From: Bacteroidetes bacterium 2013_40CM_41_45
GTDB taxonomy: Bacteria; Bacteroidota; Bacteroidia; AKYH767-A; 2013-40CM-41-45
Direction: 5' to 3'
Length of the DNA stretch: 64,000 nt
NCBI GenBank assembly: GCA_002215675.1
Contig: NGFH01000009.1
Location: 609,501 to 673,500 of the forward strand
Within the stretch, counting starts at the first letter, position 1, and each line of letters starts with the position of its first letter. Below are positions 59,001-64,000 of this stretch, piece by piece. Under the pieces are notes generated by a model. That model saw only the letters and a program-made list of their open reading frames with translations. It had not been told where the DNA came from and ran no database searches. The position numbers and the translations under genes are program-made.

Positions 59001-59309
59001 ATGAACGAAGCGATAAATTTTATCGGGGAAAACATTCAGATGATTTACATTCTCATCCTTTCCATATTTGTGGGAGTGGAAGTTATCGGGCATGTGCCGT
59101 CTGTGTTGCATACTCCGCTTATGTCGGGTGCTAATGCAATTCACGGAGTGGTAATTATAGGGGCGATTATTGTTATGCTTGAAGCTGATTCAGGCGTTGC
59201 ATTAACGCTTGGTTTTTTTGCCGTGGTGCTTGGCACACTGAATGTAGTTGGCGGTTTTGTGGTTACCGACAGGATGCTTGAAATGTTTAAGAAGAAACCT
59301 AAAAAATAA
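59001..59309 (+). CDS. pntAB: NAD(P) transhydrogenase alpha subunit, membrane part
   Basis: The 102-residue protein is the membrane domain IIa: three to four helices with the conserved IFVGVEVIGHVPSVLHTPLMSGANAIHGVVIIGAI and TLGFFAVVLGTLNVVGGFVVTDRMLEMF. Length is typical of the split form. It stands 46 bp after pntAA and 69 bp before pntB, the latter gap holding a large palindrome. Confidence 0.96.
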   Translation: MNEAINFIGENIQMIYILILSIFVGVEVIGHVPSVLHTPLMSGANAIHGVVIIGAIIVMLEADSGVALTLGFFAVVLGTLNVVGGFVVTDRMLEMFKKKPKK

Positions 59310-59323
59310 TTTGAGAATTTGAA

Positions 59324-59347
59324 AATTTGAAAATTAATTTTCAAATT
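59324..59347. repeat. 24-bp perfect palindrome in the pntAB-pntB gap
   Basis: AATTTGAAAATT (59324-59335) is followed at once by its exact reverse complement (59336-59347). It is preceded by an 8-bp tandem (GAGAATTT, GAAAATTT) and followed by TCTTCAAA repeats, so the whole gap is repeat-built. It may lower pntB expression by a hairpin or be a mobile-looking array. Confidence 0.7.
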
Positions 59348-59378
59348 ACCTCATCTTCAAATCTTCAAATTTATAAAT

Positions 59379-60770
59379 ATGAACTCTGAATATATTCTTT
59401 ACATACTTTACCTAATTGCATCGGTGCTTTTTGTTATTGGGCTCAAGATGCTGAGCCATCCTGACACTGCGCGAAGCGGAAATCTCTGGGCTGCGCTGGG
59501 AATGTTTCTTGCCATTGTAGGAACTATCGTTCTGCATCATCACACCGAGCTTACTGTAACAAAAGTTGGCCTCATTATTGGCGGCATTACCTTGGGCACC
59601 ATTGTAGGATGGGTGGCTGCAAAAAAAGTAAAGATGACAGCCATGCCCGAGATGGTTTCCATGTTCAATGGTATGGGAGGGTTATGTGCTGCAGTGATTT
59701 CTTTAACAGAGTTCCCTCACCACATTGGAAATACAGCTTCTTTAAGCACTGTGATGGCTGGGCTGATTATCGGCAGCACTTCATTTGCCGGTAGTATGAT
59801 CGCCTTTGCGAAGCTGAACGGAACGATGAAAAAAAGTATCCGTCTTCCAAAATATAATATCCTTAATAATGGCTGGTTTCTTCTTACAGCAGCAGTTGCT
59901 GTTTATATTGTTGCTGCAGGAATAGACAACCCGGCAATAGTATACCTGGTATTTGCCATGGCGCTGACATATGGAATCCTTTTTGTAATTCCCATCGGAG
60001 GTGCCGATATGCCGGTAGTGATTTCGCTGCTTAACTCGTTTACTGGCGTTGCAGCGGCCATGGGCGGATTTCTTTACAACAACCAGGTAATGCTGACAGG
60101 AGGAATTCTTGTGGGCTCAGCCGGAACGCTGCTTACACTGGTAATGTGCAAAGCGATGAACCGCCCGCTGAGCAATGTAATCTTCGGTGCGTTTGGAGAA
60201 GGTGCAGCAGGTGATAGCGCGGGAAAGAGCGCTAAAGGAACGGTGAAAGATATTTCAGTGAGCGATGCTGCTGTGCTGATGAATTACTCAAAGAAGGTGA
60301 TTATAGTTCCTGGTTATGGTCTTGCTGTTGCACAGGCGCAACATGTAATTCATGAATTAGAAACAACTTTGGAAGACCATGGCGTGGAAGTTAAATATGC
60401 CATCCATCCTGTTGCGGGTCGTATGCCCGGTCATATGAACGTGCTGCTTGCCGAAAGTAATGTGGATTACAATAAGCTTGCGGAAATGGAAGAAGTGAAT
60501 CCTGAGTTTCCCAATACCGATGTGGTGCTGGTGGTTGGTGCTAATGATGTGGTGAATCCTGCTGCGCGAAACGATGCTTCCTCTCCTATTTACGGCATGC
60601 CGATTTTGGATGTTGATAATGCACATCACATCATCATAAACAAGCGAAGCATGAATGCCGGCTATGCAGGTATAGATAATGAGCTATTCTATAATCCGAA
60701 GACAAGCATGCTCTTTGGAGATGCTAAAGATGTGCTTACCAAACTTGTAGGAGAACTGAAGGCAATGTAG
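59379..60770 (+). CDS. pntB: NAD(P) transhydrogenase beta subunit
   Basis: The 463-residue protein holds membrane domain IIb (about eight helices, 1-250) with MPEMVSMFNGMGGLCAAVISL and GADMPVVISLLNSFTGVAAAMGGFLYNNQVMLTGGILVGSAG, and the NADP(H)-binding domain III (about 285-463) with VPGYGLAVAQAQHVIHEL, AIHPVAGRMPGHMNVLLAE, VLVVGANDVVNPAAR and GYAGIDNELFYN. All family marks are intact. It completes the pnt operon. Confidence 0.97.
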   Translation: MNSEYILYILYLIASVLFVIGLKMLSHPDTARSGNLWAALGMFLAIVGTIVLHHHTELTVTKVGLIIGGITLGTIVGWVAAKKVKMTAMPEMVSMFNGMGGLCAAVISLTEFPHHIGNTASLSTVMAGLIIGSTSFAGSMIAFAKLNGTMKKSIRLPKYNILNNGWFLLTAAVAVYIVAAGIDNPAIVYLVFAMALTYGILFVIPIGGADMPVVISLLNSFTGVAAAMGGFLYNNQVMLTGGILVGSAGTLLTLVMCKAMNRPLSNVIFGAFGEGAAGDSAGKSAKGTVKDISVSDAAVLMNYSKKVIIVPGYGLAVAQAQHVIHELETTLEDHGVEVKYAIHPVAGRMPGHMNVLLAESNVDYNKLAEMEEVNPEFPNTDVVLVVGANDVVNPAARNDASSPIYGMPILDVDNAHHIIINKRSMNAGYAGIDNELFYNPKTSMLFGDAKDVLTKLVGELKAM

Positions 60771-60796
60771 GTTCCGCCCCGTCTCCCTGATTCATT

Positions 60797-61801
60797 TTAA
60801 ATTTTCTGCTCCCACTCCCACGCTGACAAAAGCATTTGCTCCAGCGGTTCAGTTGCCTTCCAGTTTAAGACAGCATTGGATAGCTTATTGTCAGAATACA
60901 CTTTACTTACATCACCTTCTCTTCTTGTTCCTATTCTGTAGTTAAGTTTTTTGCCTGTTACTTTTTCAAAGCAGCTTATCACTTCTAAGACAGAGTAACC
61001 TCTTCCTGTTCCAAGATTAAAAACTTCAAAGCGCTCCTTGTTTTTTTTCTCTCTCAAGCGCTCTAAGGCACTGATGTGAGCGACTGCTATATCTTTAACA
61101 TGAATATAATCGCGTATGCAGGTGCCGTCAGGTGTATCATAATCATTTCCGAACACTACCATCTCCTTCCGCTTGCCTGCTGCAGTACGTGTGATTACCG
61201 GGACAAGATTATTTGGCTCACTAAGAGGCAATTCTCCAATCAAAACTGAGGGATGCGCACCCGATGGATTAAAATATCGTAGCGAAATTGTACTAAGTGC
61301 CCCGGTCACAGCTATGTCGCTAAGAATTCTCTCACAGATTTGTTTGGTGGCTCCATAAGGAGACTGCGCCTTTTTTACCGGATGCTTTTCATCTACCGGA
61401 ACATAATCCGGCTCACCATAAACTGCGCATGAAGAAGAAAAAATAAAATCCTTAACCGAAAACTCGCCGGCGTATTGGCAAAGATTTATGAGCGAAGTAA
61501 TATTATTATGATAATACTTAAGCGGCTGCTCAACAGATTCGCCTACAGCTTTAAGTGCAGCAAAGTGAACGATAGCATCAATTCTGTTCCTGACAAAAAA
61601 ATCTTTTACTGAGGCGGCATTGCATAAATCAATTTTACTGAAATGTGGTTTGATCCCGGTGATTGCTTCAATAGCATCGATAACTCCTAAGTGAGAGTTG
61701 CAGAGATTGTCGACAATGAAAACATCATAACCCTTTTGCTGAAGTTCAACAACCGTATGAGAGCCAATATAGCCGGTTCCCCCTGTAACTAAAACGTTCA
61801 T
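60797..61801 (-). CDS. galE: UDP-glucose 4-epimerase
   Basis: The 334-residue short-chain dehydrogenase has the NAD-binding VTGGTGYIGSHTVVELQ, the substrate-site SSSCAVYGEPDYVPVDE and the YxxxK pair in SPYGATKQICERIL. RYFNPSGAHPSVLIGE and the VFNLGTGRGYSVLEVI stretch are typical of GalE. It interconverts UDP-glucose and UDP-galactose (or the N-acetyl forms). It lies in the direction of, and 70 bp after, a UDP-sugar dehydrogenase gene, so both probably belong to a surface polysaccharide locus continuing past the window end. Confidence 0.95.
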   Translation of the reverse strand: MNVLVTGGTGYIGSHTVVELQQKGYDVFIVDNLCNSHLGVIDAIEAITGIKPHFSKIDLCNAASVKDFFVRNRIDAIVHFAALKAVGESVEQPLKYYHNNITSLINLCQYAGEFSVKDFIFSSSCAVYGEPDYVPVDEKHPVKKAQSPYGATKQICERILSDIAVTGALSTISLRYFNPSGAHPSVLIGELPLSEPNNLVPVITRTAAGKRKEMVVFGNDYDTPDGTCIRDYIHVKDIAVAHISALERLREKKNKERFEVFNLGTGRGYSVLEVISCFEKVTGKKLNYRIGTRREGDVSKVYSDNKLSNAVLNWKATEPLEQMLLSAWEWEQKI

Positions 61802-61812
61802 GACCGTTAACT

Positions 61813-61868
61813 AATGACCAATGACTAATGACCAATGACTAATGACCAATGACCAATGACCAATGACC
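61813..61868. repeat. Heptamer array AATGACY x8
   Basis: Eight perfect heptamers (AATGACC six times, AATGACT twice) stand in tandem and fill nearly all of the gap between galE and the UDP-sugar dehydrogenase gene. Too short and with no spacers, so not a CRISPR. Copy number is expected to vary between strains. Confidence 0.9.
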
Positions 61869-61871
61869 AAT

Positions 61872-63161
61872 CTACAAGCTCCAGTACGCAAGCTCCTTGA
61901 TTTTATTTCTGAATACTCCCTTCACATCAACAAAAAGTGAATCACCATTGCAAAGCGATTGAAAATATTTTTCATCGTAGTCTATGAATTCCTTGTGACA
62001 GACGGCGACAATCACGGCATCATAATCATTCCCGGCCTTAGCAGACATTTCAAAACCATATTCGTTCTGGATTTCTATTGCATCTGCATGCGGGTCCACT
62101 ACATCAACGGCAAGTCCATACGATGCAAGCTCTTTAACCAGGTCGGCAACTTTTGAATTGCGTATATCAGAAACATTCTCCTTGAAAGTAACTCCAAGCA
62201 CAAGCACTTTTGATTTTGAAACATCTTTGCCTGCCGCTATAATTTTTTTTGCCACCTGCTTGGCAATATAAAATCCCATGCTGTCGTTCACATACCGGCC
62301 GGAGTTGATTACCTGCGCATGGTATCCTAACGATTGCGCTTTGTACGTGAGATAGTACGGGTCAACACCAATGCAATGTCCGCCAACAAGTCCCGGCATC
62401 ATCCTTATAAAATTCCACTTTGTCCCTGCTGCGTCTAAAACATCGTATGTGTTTATCCCCATCTTGTTAAAGATAATGGAAAGCTCATTCATCAACGCAA
62501 TGTTTACATCACGCTGGGTGTTCTCAATAATTTTTGCTGCCTCTGCAACTTTTATGGATTGAGCCTTGTGAATGCCTGCCTTTACTATTATGGAATATAC
62601 TTTTGAAATGGTTTCAAGCGCTTCTTCATCGCAGCCCGAAACTACTTTCAGAATTTTAGTGATGGTGTGCTCTTTATCTCCGGGGTTAATCCGCTCGGGA
62701 GAAAAACCAACTTTAAAATCTTCCCCACATTTCAATCCTGAAAGTTCTTCGAGCAGCGGAATGCAATCTTCCTCGGTGCAGCCCGGGTAAACGGTTGACT
62801 CATACACAATGTAATCGCCTTTCTTCAGCGCTTTCCCAATAGTCTGCGTGGCAGAAAGGAGTGGTTTTAAATCCGGAAGGTTGTGTGCGTCTATCGGAGT
62901 GGGAACGGTAACGATATAAAAGGATGCCTCTTTAAGGTCAGCGGGATTAGCAGTGTATGTAATATTTCGCCCCGTGAATTCTTTTGAATCCAGTTCGTTG
63001 CTCGGGTCAATTCCTTTTTTCATTTTCTCAATCCGTTCTGCATTAATGTCGAATCCAATAACATTAATATGCCTGGCAAATTCAAGAGCTATCGGAAGCC
63101 CCACATAGCCAAGCCCAATGACGGAGAGTTTTTTTTGCTTATTAATAAGTTCTTGATACAT
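61872..63161 (-). CDS. Nucleotide sugar 6-dehydrogenase (TviB/WbpA/WbpO-like)
   Basis: The 429-residue protein has the NAD motif SVIGLGYVGLPIALEFA, VTVPTPIDAHNLPDLKPL, YESTVYPGCTEEDCIPLLE, the catalytic Cys in GLVGGHCIGVDPYYL and the C-terminal domain KVLVLGVTFKENVSDIRNSKV. This variant (TEEDCIPLLE, GGHCIGVDPYYLTYKAQ) fits the enzymes that oxidise UDP-GlcNAc or UDP-GalNAc to uronic acids. An oxidoreductase gene of the WbpB type lies 33 bp upstream, which agrees with synthesis of amino-uronic sugars for capsule or O-antigen. The exact sugar is not known. Confidence 0.92.
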   Translation of the reverse strand: MYQELINKQKKLSVIGLGYVGLPIALEFARHINVIGFDINAERIEKMKKGIDPSNELDSKEFTGRNITYTANPADLKEASFYIVTVPTPIDAHNLPDLKPLLSATQTIGKALKKGDYIVYESTVYPGCTEEDCIPLLEELSGLKCGEDFKVGFSPERINPGDKEHTITKILKVVSGCDEEALETISKVYSIIVKAGIHKAQSIKVAEAAKIIENTQRDVNIALMNELSIIFNKMGINTYDVLDAAGTKWNFIRMMPGLVGGHCIGVDPYYLTYKAQSLGYHAQVINSGRYVNDSMGFYIAKQVAKKIIAAGKDVSKSKVLVLGVTFKENVSDIRNSKVADLVKELASYGLAVDVVDPHADAIEIQNEYGFEMSAKAGNDYDAVIVAVCHKEFIDYDEKYFQSLCNGDSLFVDVKGVFRNKIKELAYWSL

Positions 63162-63194
63162 TCTAATGTTTGTCGTTTGCTGTTTGTTGTTCTG

Positions 63195-64000
63195 TTAGCT
63201 TTTTCTGTCTTCATTTCTTAACGAATAAATTCTTTCAATAATTTCCACCACTTTCATTCCTTCCAGCGCGCTGGTAGTCATGGACGCGTTTCCTTTTAAC
63301 GTATCAATTACGTTGCTGATTATAAAATGATGGTTGTTTGCCGAACCCTTATATGCACCGTAATCGTTGGCGGGAGCAGTCGGCAAAAGCTCAGGCATTT
63401 TGTAATCCTTAATATGACAATACTCAACTTTATCCATGTACTGCCCTCCTACTTTCAAGCTTCCCTTGCTGCCGATAACAGTGATACTGCTCTCAAGATT
63501 TTTATCCCATGCAGAAGTGGAATAATTAATTGTTCCCATTCCGCCGTTCATGAAACGAAAATTAACCAGCCCGCTGTCTTCAAACTCCGTAAGGTTTTTA
63601 TGGTTGAAGTCGGCAAACTTTGCCTGTACATCTCTGATATCTCCAAACAACCAATAAAGCAAATCAATCCAGTGAGAAAACTGTGTGAATAATGTTCCTC
63701 CATCAAGCGCTTGGGTTCCCTTCCAGGTTTTTCCTGCATAATATCTTTCATCACGATTCCAATAGCAATTCAGCTGAACAATATAAATATCACCAATAAT
63801 TTTTTTCTCCACAACTTCTTTTAGCCAGACAGCGGGCGGCGAATAGCGATTCTGCATCACACAAAACACCTGCTTGTGAGCCTGCATCGCTTTATGTATC
63901 AGCAATTCACAATCCTCTTTCTTCAACGCCATCGGTTTTTCAATCACAACATGCTTGCCCGCAGAAAGAGATTGCAGCGTGTGCTCTGCATGCAATCCAT
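63195..64000 (-). CDS. Gfo/Idh/MocA family oxidoreductase (WbpB-like), 5' end outside window
   Basis: The gene runs off the right edge; about 268 residues of its C-terminal part are visible. It has AGKHVVIEKPMALKKEDCE with the EKP motif of the NAD-dependent family, and QNRYSPPAVWLKEVV, DGGTLFTQFSHWIDLLYWLFGD with the conserved His region. The N-terminal Rossmann fold is mostly missing. With the UDP-sugar 6-dehydrogenase it resembles the WbpA-WbpB pair that makes 3-oxo and later 3-amino uronic acid nucleotides. The TTG at 63995 is internal, not a start. Confidence 0.9.
   Translation of the reverse strand, partial: GLHAEHTLQSLSAGKHVVIEKPMALKKEDCELLIHKAMQAHKQVFCVMQNRYSPPAVWLKEVVEKKIIGDIYIVQLNCYWNRDERYYAGKTWKGTQALDGGTLFTQFSHWIDLLYWLFGDIRDVQAKFADFNHKNLTEFEDSGLVNFRFMNGGMGTINYSTSAWDKNLESSITVIGSKGSLKVGGQYMDKVEYCHIKDYKMPELLPTAPANDYGAYKGSANNHHFIISNVIDTLKGNASMTTSALEGMKVVEIIERIYSLRNEDRKS

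Noticed and set aside
61813-61868. Tandem repeats as a CRISPR array
   Set aside because: Units are 7 bp without spacers and no cas genes are in the window.

Overview
The window looks like chromosomal DNA of a member of the Bacteroidota (Bacteroidetes). Signs are type IX secretion (T9SS) sorting domains on three proteins, TonB-dependent receptors with N-terminal carboxypeptidase-regulatory-like domains, a DUF190-CrcB pair, a Porin_10-type beta-barrel protein, -7 promoter boxes of the TAnnTTTG type close to start codons, and almost no Shine-Dalgarno sequences. I cannot place it below phylum level. I see no rRNA, tRNA, CRISPR array, prophage or transposase gene.

Layout. (1) 1-5319: a two-component cluster on the + strand (5'-truncated PAS histidine kinase, single-domain receiver, REC-PAS3-HisKA_3 hybrid kinase, NarL/LuxR-type regulator), followed by an alpha-oxoamine synthase (5677-7014). 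(2) 7020-9601: a STAS-like protein, DUF190-crcB fluoride exporter pair, and an RpoD-like sigma factor with an altered region 4.2. (3) 9619-13090: two divergent T9SS cargo proteins with unusual Arg/Met-rich N-termini. (4) 13469-21199: a second signalling island with three membrane histidine kinases, three ordinary receivers and one degenerate pseudo-receiver. Together with the OmpR-type regulator at 40.7 kb the window has twelve two-component proteins, most receivers lacking an output domain. (5) 21294-28064: YitT-type membrane protein, AsmA-like protein, citrate synthase close to the mitochondrial form, enolase. (6) 28251-40575: envelope and export genes (two TonB receptors, one behind a TPP riboswitch; Porin_10 protein; S9 peptidase; T9SS cargo). 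(7) 40700-44743: orphan OmpR-type regulator, LptF/LptG-type permease, membrane-bound patatin. (8) 44750-48063: histidine degradation (hutI and bifunctional ftcD) interrupted by a mobile-looking four-helix-bundle S23 gene. (9) 48198-57672: aroC, ctlX, a lipoyl E2 acyltransferase and several small or conserved genes. (10) 57818-60770: proton-translocating transhydrogenase pntAA-pntAB-pntB. (11) 60797-64000: start of a nucleotide-sugar/polysaccharide locus (galE, UDP-sugar 6-dehydrogenase, Gfo/Idh/MocA oxidoreductase cut by the window end).

Most striking non-coding pattern: many intergenic gaps carry short tandem repeats with a 7-bp period, a different unit at each site, often as head-to-head inverted arrays (33283-33350, 46409-46443 with 46807-46834, 48116-48176, 54464-54484, 57739-57766, 61813-61868). 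A second repeat family, REP-like with cores of the type CCCCT...AGGGG, has one copy inserted in frame inside aroC. The S23 gene in the hut operon is flanked by inverted heptamer arrays that form the ends of both neighbouring genes. Best candidates for new biology are this heptamer/S23 arrangement, the pseudo-receiver at 16307-16693, and the kinase/regulator cluster beside the alpha-oxoamine synthase. All functional statements come from reading the sequence by eye; no searches were run.
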